Below are positions 31,571 through 42,603 of a DNA stretch of 64,000 nt, piece after piece. The notes beneath the pieces are model-generated. The model made no database searches. It had not been told where the DNA came from and worked only from the letters and a program-made list of their open reading frames with translations. A program made the position numbers and the translations under genes. Where the stretch lies: contig CAUYUJ010002731.1 in NCBI GenBank assembly GCA_963575745.1, forward strand, positions 15,001 to 79,000, read 5' to 3'. Position 1 is the stretch's first letter; each line of letters starts with the position of its first letter. Origin of the DNA: Prorocentrum cordatum (lineage: Eukaryota; Sar; Dinophyceae; Prorocentrales; Prorocentraceae).

Positions 31571-32286
31571 CACCGACGGGGCCGTCTGTTTTTTTTATCC
31601 CGCCGCTCGGCACACAGGGAGCCCACGGCTTGCTGCCACGCTCCTCGAAGCACCGATCACAAGACTTGCCAGCCCCGACCCTCGGTGCAAGGCACCAGCT
31701 GCCTGCCTGGTTGGCTTCATCGTGCCATCACCTTACGCAGAGAAGTGGCACCTGCGAGTATGCCCTCTCGAGGCTTCTGCAACTCAAAAGGTCTTCACAG
31801 CAAAAGGTCAGTGCAGGCATCCGCCATTTTCCTCCTCCTTCTCCTCCTCCTCCTCCTCCTCCTCGTCCTCCTCTCTTACTCCTCCTCCTCCTCCTCCTCC
31901 TCCTCCTCCTCCTCCTCCTCCTCCTCCTCCTCCTCCTCCTCCTCCTCCTCCTCCTCCTCCTCCTCCTCCTCCTCCTCCCCCTCCTCCTCTCTCCTCCTCC
32001 TCCTCCTGCCTTCCCTCTCGCCCGCCCCCATCCCCATCCTTGTCCTCATCCTCAACAGCATCCTGCTCCTACTTCCCCCTCCCTCTCCACCCTCCTCCCC
32101 TCCTCCTCCTTCCACTCCTCCTCCCTCCTTCTCCTCCTCCTCCTCCTCCCTCCCCTCCTCCTCCTCCCCCCTCCCCTCAAGCCTCTCCGGCTCGAGCACA
32201 GCAGGCCCCGACCTGCGGCGCCTGCGCTCGCGCGCGGAGGGCCGGCGCTGGACCAGATGTTCTGTGCGGCTTGAGGGCCGCCGCGC
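31571..32286. repeat. CTC array (31830-32180) and flanks
   Basis: A long, nearly pure CTC tract, most regular from 31875 to 31980. Long Ser, Pro or Leu frames come from the repeat. Confidence 0.92.
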
Positions 32287-33730
32287 ATGGTGGCGGTCAA
32301 GACCGGTCTAGGCTACTTCCTGCTCTTCGGCTTTCTGTGCCAGTGCATGCGCGTCCTGCTTCCTGTGGAGCTGGTCTCGGGTGAGCTCATTGAGAAGCTC
32401 AAGTTTTTCGACAACGACGTCCTCATCATCACCGGATTGCAAGCCGATCGCCTGCTTGCGAGGGCCTACGGCTTTCCTTGTGAACACCCATCTCGGGGTG
32501 CGCAAGGTGTGCCGACCGCCTCCGCCGCTGCCACCGCGCCCCCTGGCTGCTGGTACGGTGAACAGCTCGGCTGGCAAGGAGGTGCCGCGTTTTCCTACGC
32601 CGCCTACGCCCCCTCCGGCTTCTACGACGACGTCTGGGCTTCCCGTGAAGATCAAGCCCAAGTCCCAGCCCGCTCACATGAAGCGGAAGATGAAGGGCAA
32701 GGGCAACGGCAAGGGCAATATCCACAAGCTCAAGTTCAAGGATGGCAAGAAGGTGAAGAAGAAGCCCTCTTCCCACCACGCGAAGTCAGCGAAGAAGGTG
32801 CAGCTGAAGGAGAAGGTGATGCCTCCGACGCCGCCTCCTCCAGGCATCTTCGAGCTGAAGGACCCATACGCGAAGGTCTTGCACAGGAGCGTGCTCACCA
32901 TACCTGGGCAAGCCAGCGCGATGACGAGTCCGAGCGTGCCGCCTCCTCCACCCGCTCCGCCAGGACGAATGGTGCGGACTCCACCTCAGCGACAGCGGCG
33001 GCCTCCTCCACTACCAAGGCCGCCGTAAAGCAGTTCAAGCAGGAATTCACGACGGAGGAGCGTCAGGAGAGGAGGCGTTTACGACGTATGAGGAAGAAGG
33101 AGAAGAAGCAGGAACGCAAGGAGATGGAGGAGCTGAACGCTTTGGAGCAACAGCTGAGGGCGTCGGCGCGTGCTGGCGAAGGCAGCCGCTGCGAGTACTA
33201 CGTGCTGGATTCAACACTTGAGCAGGATGAACAGGCAGAAGGTGACCAAGGTGGTGGTGCTGAGGGACCCGATGGCCTCGGAGATTCTGCATTGCCTGGT
33301 TTGCGTCTTGGCGGTAAGGCTAGCGGCTGTCGTGCTGATGATCATGAGCAGCCTCTTCATGAACGTGAAGGTGGGGAGCATGAGCATGCCCTTCGTGAAA
33401 GCGGTGGTGACTCCACCGATCGTGCGGATGGCGGTGTTCGTGACCTTTCCCCACGCGATCTTTCGTCAGGAGGCGATCTTTTTCCTCACGGCGGGAGCGA
33501 TGCAGTACCTGTCGGTCGGCCTGGAGCCCTCCTTTCTGGCTGAGTCTGTGGAGCTGCTCATGGATGGCAAGATCGACAAGAACGAGCTGTACCAGCGCGT
33601 CAGGTCGACCTTGAAGACCATGAGCTCGACGACTTCTTCGGCGTCATCTTCATCATAGGTCCGGCCGGTTTGCGAGAGGTTCTTCTCAGAGGCTATGTCC
33701 CAGACCCTCGTCATACCAAGTTCGCCCAGT
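32287..33730 (+). pseudogene. Candidate gene with broken or spliced frame; Pro/Lys-rich
   Basis: A coding-like stretch whose frame changes at least three times. It begins with a signal-like N-terminus (MVAVKTGLGYFLLFGFLCQC) and continues LIEKLKFFDNDVLIITG. Near 32465 the better frame becomes FLVNTHLGVRKVC, then PPPPLPPRPL, KRKMKGKGNGKGNIHKLKFK and FELKDPYAKVL. Near 33028 it shifts to QFKQEFTTEERQERRRLRRM with a charged helix, and from about 33200 to NRQKVTKVVVLRDPMASEIL, hydrophobic segments and PSFLAESVELLMDGKIDKNE. After 33600 another frame reads ELDDFFGVIFIIGPAGLREV and KFAQCFLEVVFNYW. These could be exons with undetected introns, or a decaying gene. I do not recognise the product. Confidence 0.4.
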
Positions 33731-35327
33731 GCTTTTTAGAGGTGGTCTTCAACTACTGGGAGCCTCTTTCGGCTCAACCTCCCTCTTCCCTGCTCGGGCG
33801 CCTCCTCGGAAGTCGTGCGTTGCAGCGGTCCACAGCAAAAAAACTCCTCCCCCCTCCTCCTCCTCTTTCTCCTCCTCCTCCTCATCCTCCTCCTTTACGC
33901 TACACCGACGTCCGGTTTCCCTTTCTTGAACTGAAGAGAAAGGAAGCAGTAGACTGCGACCCGGGACAAGGTTCACCTGGCGGGCGCCGCGGAAAGTGAA
34001 ATGCGAAGTGATGAGGCCAACAATCGCACAAAGAGTAAAAGCCCGCCAGGTCCTCGAGGTTGGCACGAACAGTAGTAACCAAGTACCCCCCATAAGTATA
34101 TCTACCCCCATGTGTGATTCATTGGTAGTGCCTCCTCGGATGGCAATTAACAGCAAAAAGAGAATGCAAAGTGCGACGCAGTGTCGGTGACAGTCTCGAC
34201 AGCTGCGCCAAGCAGAGTGCTGCTGCTAGAGCATGCAGCGTGCATCCCTTGATTGGAAGACCTACCTCCACCGCCCTTCGATGTCTAACCCCTCCTTCCC
34301 TTTATCTAGCAGCTCTTGGGGCGCGGCGCTGCCCGGGTTGTAACAAACTAGGTGCCTCACTGGCCATGGTAAACTTTGTGCGTGGCCCCTCTTGCCAGCA
34401 GTAGGCTCGCTCTTTTAGCCAGCTGTAAGCCCGCTCTTCGGTTCCTGGGCGGAGGGGCCACCGCCGCCGTCTGTAGGTCTGGAGTGAGGGGTAGGAGTGC
34501 GACGGGCTACAAATATGAAGGAAGAAGATGCAAAGACAGCGTGAGGTTTCTGAATGGTGTGGGCCTGGGGATGCTGCCCGCGTTTAGAATTATGTACACG
34601 CCTGCTGAAAGTAAATGAGGCGCTGGCCATACTAAGGCTGTGACCCAAAGTTTTGTAGGCGTGCCCCAAACTTATTGCGGGAAACAATAACCATGTTTGG
34701 GCTGGCGCTGCCAATCTCAACTGAGCGCACGTCTGGCCATAATGAAAAACGATGGTTTGCAATGCTAGTGCTGCGACCTAGGGTTTTGCAGGCGCACCCC
34801 AAACCATCTGTCATTGAGGGAGGAGCCACGCTGGCTCAACCGCGGCGGCAGCGGCTTTGGCAGCACGAAACAAAGCAGGGCAGACAAGCAGGGAGAGACG
34901 ATCGCGGGACCTCTCGAGCTTAGAGCCAAGCTTGCAGCATTTGCATCTCCACATAATGCGGCCGACAGTGTGGGAAACGTGTCAGGCTCGACAGTGCCTT
35001 CGGGCGAGGTCGCCGTTTTGGCCATCTCAGGCTTCGTGCGCCGTCGCTGGCGGGGCCGAGTTTCAAACCTCTGGCCGTCCAAAAATAAGGTCACAGCTTT
35101 GCAACTCCAGCGGAGCAACTGGCGATACTGCTTCAGACCGATAGCCATCGCTCTACGATCTACTTTAGGCACAGCATGGACGTCGCGACCCGAGCAGGCC
35201 GCGAGGTCGGCCCATCTGCTGCCAACAGCGTGGGTGGAGCTCCCACGCTGATGGCCCCTGATGTGGACGACACCGATGCCAGTCCCTACGCCCCCCAGGT
35301 CCGGGAGCTTAGCCCAGATGGCCTCCC
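33731..35327. other. No gene; CTC tract (33840-33898) and a diverged duplication (34628-34800)
   Basis: CTGGCCATA, CTG-GACC, AGGGTTTTG-AGGCG-ACCCCAAAC occurs twice around 34628-34680 and 34733-34803. Otherwise no support for coding. Confidence 0.55.
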
Positions 35328-35528
35328 ATAGGGGAACAAGAAGTGACATAAACATAAAAACTCGGAGGTCCGCGCGGATTTCTCGGATCGGCGCTGGACC
35401 CCCCTGGCGGCGCCTCCGGCGCCGCCCCTGGCGCGCTCCGCGCGCCAGGCAGGGGGGTCCAGCGCGGATCCGAGAAATCCGCGCGGACCTCCGAGTTGTT
35501 ATGTTTATGTCACTTTTTGCTCCCCTAT
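35328..35528. mobile_element. Large palindromic element, arms of about 82 bp
   Basis: ATAGGGGAACAAGAAGTGAC, ATAAACATAA and CTCGGAGGTCCGCGCGGATT form the left arm; the right arm is its near-exact reverse complement ending AGTTGTTATGTTTATGTCAC, TTTTTGCTCCCCTAT. The centre is GC-rich (GGCGCC...GGCGCG). CCCAGATG occurs just outside both ends and may be a target duplication or chance. Confidence 0.92.
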
Positions 35529-36641
35529 CCCAGATGTCCATTTTCAGGCGCCTGGGGGCACAACACCACTGTGGGCCACTGCTGAGGCCGCGAGCAAGAC
35601 CTTCTGTAGTCCATGCGAACCACGACCGGGAGAAGGCAGACGTGCAGGACCTGGAGGACAGCAGAAAATTCAGCCCTGGGAGAGGATTGCAGCCAAGCCT
35701 GGCAAGGCCCCATACACGAGGCTGTCAATGCCCTGTCTCACTCCACGAAGCTTTGCAAACCCCCATCCGGCCCTGGCCGCCTCAGGCCAATACCATAACT
35801 TAGAGCACGCGCCGTCAGTGTATATAAGAGGCGAAGAACTCGTCTCTCTCGGAATTCAAATGTGAGCACTGCCAGACGATGTGATAGAGATCGCACCCGT
35901 CCTGTCCACAGCGGGTAGCACGAGTCAGTCCTGCATAAGCAACGGTACAGCCTGTCTGGCGTCCAACGACCTCCAGCGAGAAGGGCACGAAGGAGACCTC
36001 CTTTATTGCCAGTCGCGGCGGGGTACGGAGTCTATCCCACGAAGATGTGCTGTGCTCGTGCCAGCCTCAGGATCCCGGTTCGGGTCATCAGGGTCCTGGT
36101 CGGAGTCGCCACCAGGGTCGGGAGTAGGGATCAGATTAACAAGTGGCACGTGTGCCCAGCCTCTTGCACCAAGGAGCTGCGAGGGACAGGAGGCGTTCGC
36201 CTCCCTCCTCCAGGAGTTTCCTTCACTGTGGCTGGAGGGTGAGGAGGGCGAGCGACGAACGAACGAACGAACGACGACGAAAATAAAGAGGTCCGAGCTC
36301 TAGAACACAGCCGTGCAAGAGAATTAAGGAGCCTCATGGTGGGCCCCAGCCAGTAAGAAAGTGGGTACCTTGGGACAGGCGGGTTCCCCCGCCAACAGAG
36401 GCCGCGGTGCCCATCTCTCCCCGAGCCTGCGCACGGCGGCCTCACGGACCAGAATACAGTCGGGTTCCATTAGTAGGTCGGCCCTGCGAAATCAAGGGTG
36501 CTCTTGTGTCCTGTGCATCGCGCGTCGTGTCCTCTGCGGCCGAAGGGCAGGGTACCCTTGCGTCCTGTGGTTTTGGAGGCCATATTGCCGACGGAAGAGT
36601 CTCGTGTCCTGTCGCGCGTCCTGTGCGCAATAACCCGCCTG
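35529..36641. other. No gene supported
   Basis: Ordinary composition. TACAGTCGGGTTCCATTAGT at about 36464 resembles the end of family 1 elements but has no matching second end nearby except the copy beginning at 36642. Confidence 0.5.
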
Positions 36642-36827
36642 TACAGTCGGGGCGCTGACCCAATGAATCCTAAATAAGGAACGAGACCCCTTTTTCCCCA
36701 AACGTTGAACTTCGATTTCCCGTGGAAAACCTCAGTGAAACTTAAGGCAAACTGCACAACACCCAAGGAACACCGGGCCCCTCCCCAACGAATTGAAAAG
36801 GGCTCCTTCCTCAGCGCCCCGACTGCA
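36642..36827 (+). mobile_element. TA-target element, family 1, copy C
   Basis: TACAGTCGGGGCGCTGACCC to GCGCCCCGACTGCA, about 186 bp, with internal CCTAAATAAGGAACGAGACC, TTGAACTTCGATTTCCC and AAAAGGGCTCCTTCC. Confidence 0.88.
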
Positions 36828-37062
36828 CGTATAGTGGCAGGCGCATCGCGAGGCACATCCAAGACAGTCCCCAAGTCAGCACACCAAAGGGATCCACTCG
36901 AGGAGGTCCATCGGAGGCCCTCGAGAGCCGTCCGCGCAGCCCCGGCGGGGCCTGCAGCATGCTGCCAGAGAGGACTTGGCGCTGCAGGTGCTCCGCATCT
37001 GGGTGTGCCGGGCGGCCTGCAGCACGTCATGCGAGACGCCCGTGTCACCGTAGAGTCAAGCC

Positions 37063-37305
37063 TGTTGATACAGCGGCTCCGCCCCGGCGTCCACCTGAGG
37101 ATGAAGGGGCCCCAGGACACACAAATAAGTACACACAGATAAAACGATCCCCCATATTTTCCCATATTTTCTGGGTGTCTGTCTTACCCCCCACCTCCCA
37201 TAGTTTCCCATATTTCCTGGGAATCGGCGATTAATTGTGTCTGTGTGTTTCTTTCCCTCCTGACTGTTGATACAGCAGCTCCGCCCCGGCGTCCACCTGA
37301 GGATC
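37063..37305. mobile_element. Family 3 element (37101-37264) between 40-bp direct repeats
   Basis: The body runs from ATGAAGGGGCCCCAGG, then CACACAAATAAGTACACACA, to TTGTGTCTGTGTGTTTC, then CCCTCCTGA. Those ends are imperfect inverted repeats. On each side lies GTTGATACAGC-GCTCCGCCC followed by CGGCGTCCACCTGAGGAT, differing at one base. Other copies of the body lie at 45571 and 51402. Confidence 0.78.
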
Positions 37306-39387
37306 AGTGTACATGGAGCCTTGCAGGCATGCTGACAGCCAGCAAGACGTGCCAGCAGCTGGTGAGTACCATGCGGACCTCTGACGTGCTCGCACCTGGT
37401 CGATTATAAGCGAGGCGGCGCATCGTGTGCGCCGAGACCGTACGTGATGGCCAGGGAACCGCCTGCTTCGTGAACTCCGTTAGGAGGGCACCTGCTTTCT
37501 TCAACGTGCGGAATCTAGGTCGGGAGGAGGAGGGGGAAGAGGAGGAGGAGGAGGAGGAATACCGCTCAAACAAGATCCCCACCACGGGGAGCCACGGCGA
37601 CAGCATCTGCCCCGAACCGCCAAGCGGGGGCCAGCCGGGTGCCAGCTCCACATTCAGCCGGGTGCCAGCGAGGACACTACAGACACGGGGCGACACTCCT
37701 GTCGCCTTGTCGACTTGCCTGACCACACGGGCACACCCTGCCATCCTAATCGCTCCCCCCTGACTGCTCACAACCTGGCAGACGAGGCGAACAGAACCAT
37801 TATGCCATGATGGGACCTGCCTAACGGAGGTCCATCAAAGCGTCATCCCTACCATGATACCCATTTTGCCCTCAAGACAGCAGACGACCGACCTCTCCCA
37901 CGAAGCACCACCTGCCCTTGCCCAGCTCCGACCTCGTCACTTTTTTTTACCTTACCGCAACACCCCCCCACTGTCCCACAGCTGCCAGTAACAGCAACCG
38001 CTGAACTGCATCGTTCTCTTAATTTCTATCTCTTGGCGACGGCACACTCCCACCTCTACGAGCACTCTTGCGGCGACCACATCAGCACAGCACTCACGGG
38101 GCGTATATCTACAATAGGACATGCTATGAAGTGGGTCAACGGTCAGAAAGGGCTCACAAACCCGCCGCGGCTTTCTCATCCACGTATGCTGCTCAAACGA
38201 TGTGGTTCGCTCGCGGACGCACATTATCAGACACATACATGTGTATTTGCGGTGACACAGGGCTCCCAAACCCGCCGCAGCATTCTCAAGCACGCGCCTC
38301 CTTGGTGCCACGTTAATCCCACCGCCGTGGGGCCTCGCAGGCAGCGACACGAGGGACCCACAACCCACAACCAGTCAGGCCACGTAGAGTTCTCGCCAAC
38401 CTCCCACTCCCCACCGGCTGCCCAATTCTATGATGTTCCGCCCTGTTCCTTCACACCTAACCTACACCTTCACCACTCCTGTGGGGCGGGATGGGCTGGT
38501 GTTCATGTGCTGGGGAGGGTGGACAAGGGAGCGCACCGACGGCCGTCCTGGCAAGGGCCACGGCAGCCGCGGCAGCAGCTACCGTCAGCCGACCAGCTGT
38601 TGCAGCATGCAGCCGCCATCGACCCCCAAAGCCACCCTCCAGTACCGCTACGTCAACGCGCACAGCCCGTGGGAGGTCCCGCCAGGTGGGGCCGGTGAGG
38701 GCAACAGCACCAGATGCCGCCCTCGGCTATGGCCAGGGAGGGTCTTGCTGTATGCTCGCTCCCTCCCACCTCGATGCAGCACGCATTTTCACCGCTATAC
38801 AGTACGTCTTTACTGGCCTCACACCTCACATTATCACCGGCTCCCCAGCGCCCGCACAAGGGTCCTCAGCCCTCACGATCGCAACGCTATCCCACCTGCC
38901 GCACTGTCCCCAAACATCCACGCCTTAACTCAAGGGAGGGGGGGCTATCACGGAGCGGGTGAACTGACGGATACGTTCAGGGCCACCGCGACGGAGTGCG
39001 CAAACCTCCGCCGCGCCCGTTGGAACCCCCCATGCGGCCAACAATCCTTCGTTTGGGTACCCAATGCCTGCTGGGCAAGTGAGGGTTCCCGTCGTAGGAC
39101 TGGTGGGCGCCTGTGAGGGGTTCCTCTGGGCAGGGGGGTCCTTTGCGCCTTCCACCTGGCGAGCGTGGCCTAACCACCGCGCAGCTGCCTTTAGTGAGTC
39201 AGCTGGCCGCGATGGCGTTGGCCAGGGCGGCAGTGACTAGTTACAGCAGCTGCGGCCGTCACACCACTCACACGCAGCGCCCCACCTTCAAATTCCTGCT
39301 TCGCCGCTTCAATGCCGGTGCCGCACCGCCACCTTTCCTCACTCTACTCCCCTTCTTTCTATTATCAGGTGTCCTCCCTGTTGGAGG
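37306..39387. other. No gene supported; several overlapping GC-rich frames
   Basis: Plus-strand frames of up to 228 codons overlap in three registers (38033-39116) with no known domain. Near 38150 and 38270 a block GGGCTC-CAAACCCGCCGC-GC and TTCTCA occurs twice. A weak spliced-leader-like string lies at 37857-37876. Confidence 0.45.
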
Positions 39388-40066
39388 AGGCGGAGGAGGA
39401 GGAGGAGGAGAAGAAGGAGGAGGAGGAGGAGACGCAGGAGGAGACGCAGGAGGAGGAGGGGGAGGAGGAGACGCAGGAGGAGGAGGAGGAGGAGGAGGAG
39501 GACTCTTGTCTGCTGCCTGTGCTCATCCTCTACTGCACTTCCTGCCGCCAGCTGGCGACTCCAGGGGCGACCGCCCCGGGAGCCGCCTGGCGCACTAGTT
39601 TGACCATGCCCCCCTCGAGCGGGGACCGCCCCCGGGGGGGGCAGAGCGGCCGCGCGCGACGCACCTGATGGCCGAATGGCAGAGAGAGAGAGAGAGACAG
39701 CGAAAGCGACGCAAACGAACAGGAGGGGAGGAGGAGGAGGAGGAGGAGGAGGAGGAGGAGGAGGAGGAGGAGGAGGAGGAGGAGGAGGAGGAGGAGGAGG
39801 AGGAGGGAGGGGGGGAGGGGGAGGAGGAGAGAGGAGGCGGAGGAGGAGGAGGAGGAGGAGGAGGAGGAGGAGGAGGAGGAGGAGGAGGAGGAGGGGGGAG
39901 GGGGAGGAGGAGGATGATGATGATGATGATGATGAGAGGAGGAGGAGGAGGAGGAGGAGGAGGAGGAGGAGGAGGAGGAGGAGGAGGAGGAGGAGGAGGA
40001 GGAGGAGGAGGAGGAGGAGGAGGAGGAGGAGGAGGAGGAGGAGGAGGAGGAGGAGGAGGGGAACCG
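39388..40066. repeat. Two (GAG)n arrays
   Basis: 39388-39503 and 39722-40066 are GGA triplets on the plus strand, the second nearly 350 bp long with a GAT run near 39912-39930. Between them is GC-rich sequence with a short GA run. Confidence 0.95.
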
Positions 40067-40231
40067 AGGAGGAGAAGCGAGGAGCAGCGAGGAAGGAGCG
40101 AGGAGGAATGAACCTCCCGCGCGCCGCCGACCAGCGAGCAGCGGGGCGGGCTGCCCTTCGAGGCCGCCGCCCCCGAAGCCTCAGAGCTGCGCGTGCTGCG
40201 AAAGAAACCTGGGCGCGGCCACCGCAGGTTT

Positions 40232-40432
40232 GGAGGCCTAGAAATTGGCACCAACACCAGTACAGGGGTTTGCCTCCACAGGGAGATGATGATCTTAGAT
40301 TTCGGTGTTGGTGGTAATATTTCGGTCACCTTGGAAGCCAGAATATTACCACCATCACCGAGATCGGGATCGTCTTCCCTCGGTGGAGGAACACCGCCGA
40401 TCTTGGTGTTGGTGTCAATCTCTAGGACTCCG
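40232..40432 (+). mobile_element. Foldback element, full copy
   Basis: About 200 bp, GGAGGCCTAGAAATTGGCAC to GGTGTTGGTGTCAATCTCTA. The halves mirror each other through GGTAATATTTCGG and GAATATTACCACC at the centre. Same family as 21773. Confidence 0.88.
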
Positions 40433-41039
40433 ACAGGTCGGAGGTCCACTTCTCTCGGAGGGAAGGAAAGCCCTCGACCGAAGCAGGGAGGCAGAAGTCT
40501 GGGGGGAGGAGAAGGAGTGCCGGAAGACTGCAGTGGGACGAGCGCTCTCTCGCCCGCTCGGGGGAATAGGAAAGGAGAAGAGGAGGAGGAGGATTCTCCA
40601 TCCTTTTTCCTCATCTTCCCTCGTTGCTTCGCCTGCTCGTCCGCCCCGTCGGCCTACGATCCTTCTTAGTCTTAGGGTGATTCGCATTAGCAGCGTTATG
40701 AATGTTACTACTATTCGAATCAGTGGCACCGGCACGGGTACTGATAGTATCACTGTGCTCCTCTCCATTGGTATTCGTACTAATATCACCAGTGTCCTTA
40801 TTCACGCTAGTGGTTTTACCATTGCTCGTGCGGCTACGATGATCATTATTTTGTTGCCTCATCTTGCCATCTGTATAGTATTTCTCCCCCGCTGCTCCTG
40901 CTGCGGGAAGAACCTGGCGCGACCGCCCAAGATTGACGGAAGGGGGGGCGGGGGGGAGGGGGGAAGGGGGAGGAGGATGAGGAGGAGGGGGAGAAGGAGG
41001 AGGACCGCGTGCGAAGTACCTAATGGCCGAGAGAGAAGG
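40433..41039. repeat. Degenerate hexamer array (40660-40870); otherwise no gene
   Basis: Hexamers such as ATTAGC, ATTCGT and ACTAAT repeat loosely, as at 19249-19440 and 55070-55260. Confidence 0.55.
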
Positions 41040-41215
41040 TTAGAGGAGGAGGAGGAGAAGGAGGATGAGGAGCAGGAAAAGGAGGGGCAGGAGGAGGAGC
41101 AGCAGGAGGGAGCCAGGCTCCGCTTGCTCAACGTCAGCATCGGAGAGTTCCGCGCTCGTCTGAACACTCATATGCACACTAAGCACACACACACACAAGT
41201 GGCAAACAAAGGAAG

Positions 41216-41292
41216 AGAAAGAGAGAGAGAGAGCGAGAGAGAGAGAGAGAGAGCGAGAGAGCGAAAGAGAGAGAGCGAGAGAGAGAGAGTCC
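41216..41292. repeat. (GA)n microsatellite
   Basis: GAGAGA dinucleotides with occasional GC. Confidence 0.95.
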
Positions 41293-41299
41293 TCGAAAC

Positions 41300-41771
41300 A
41301 CTCCAAATGGGGCGGAAGCAGCTCGTCCGTGGCACGACCGAGCACCGCGCTGTCCTCAGGCTCAGAGTCGGAATCTAAAAACCTCTCTTCTTCTGGATCG
41401 TTCCTGCGGCGACCCCGAGACAGAGAACCCGCCAAGTCGGGCGCGGGGGCCGTTTCCTCCGAGGCAATGCGGCCCAAGGACACAAAGAGATCGCCCAGCG
41501 AATTTCTGACCTCACCGAGGTCTGGCGGCCACTCCGCAACAACCGCGTCACCAATGGAGGAGGGGGGCTCAGCCGAGGGAAGGAGAGATTGGATTCGATC
41601 CACCATGGCCGTGGCTACTGCCTTGCACCGACCAGCTGGGTATGTCTTCCTGCTGGCCGTTGAAAACTGGCCAGCCTGATTCTCACCGAGAAAGGCCCTG
41701 CGGGCCTGGCGCCCACGAGAGCATTTCCTTTCACCGGGGGCGGCCCTCAGCAAGGGGGGTAAAGTAGCCAT
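41300..41771 (-). pseudogene. Possible retroelement polyprotein fragment
   Basis: The minus-strand frame contains LGENQAGQFSTASRKTYPAG followed by RCKAVATAMVDRIQSL, and then acidic sequence (SDSEPEDSAVLGRATDELLP) that runs into the GA microsatellite. It loosely recalls a conserved Tyr-Pro-containing segment in dinoflagellate copia-type polyproteins. It is only a fragment and could be something else. Confidence 0.3.
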
Positions 41772-42603
41772 TCTGGCAGACAGGATTGCGGAGAGGCGCG
41801 GCCGACGGCGCTGGGGCCCACCTCTGGACCCCGGTGCTCGCGCTGATCAAACGCAGCCAGCGAGCGCCGAACATGGCGCTGCAGCAAGGGCCTGCAGAGG
41901 CGCCCAACGAAATGAAGTCGGAGCCCGCGGGGCCCACGTTGGGGACGCGGGGTGCTCCAGCCAACCTCCCGCGCCAGCCATCAGATGTTCTGCTAGCGGC
42001 CGAACCAGAGAATGCAACAGTTGAGAACCGATGCGCCACTGCTCCGACTGCTTCTGAGACACCCAAGGGATGCCCCACACATGTTCTGCACTCCCGAGTG
42101 CGCGGGCGCCGGTGGAGGGGGGGGGGGGCGGCCATCGCGCCATCGAGGCGCTGACCAAAACTCGCGTGGAAGCCCCCCACCACACCCCCGCGTTCATAAC
42201 TCGGCGGCATCTGACGTGCTCGATCCAATCGAGCAACGTGTTTTCGCGTGTAAGATATCCTCTGATTGGGTCGATCGCTACGCCCATGCTCAATGCTACA
42301 GATGTCAACGGTGGGCTGCGAGACTGGACGTTTATCTGCCACTGAACATCACCTGCGCGTCGCCGGCCTCAAGGAATATTCAGAACATAGAAGGTAGGCC
42401 TGTGCAGTCGAATCGGCGCCGACTCCGAGGCGAACGGCGCGTACTCGCCTGGATTGAACACGCAGGACGGAACGCCCCGCCTGGGGGCCTGCACGGGGGG
42501 CTCATCGGAGAATAGGTTAACGCGTCCTTCTATTCTGTCGCCAGGTATGGCGGGGTCGCTTACGAGAAGTATATGAGGGGTTCTCTTTGCGATAGGGACT
42601 AAG
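41772..42603. other. No gene supported
   Basis: Overlapping frames on both strands with no domain. It lies downstream of the gag-like gene, where a pol region would be expected, but none was recognised. Confidence 0.45.

Noticed and set aside
36464-36641. A second family 1 element abutting copy C
   Set aside because: Only the first 10 bases (CAGTCGGGTT) match; the interior and the right end do not.
38033-39116. Plus-strand frames of up to 228 codons as a real gene
   Set aside because: Three registers are equally open, no domain is recognisable, and the only 5' signal is the weak leader-like string.
39595-40614. A 339-codon minus-strand frame with long Pro and Ser runs
   Set aside because: Caused by the GAG array joined to a foldback element.
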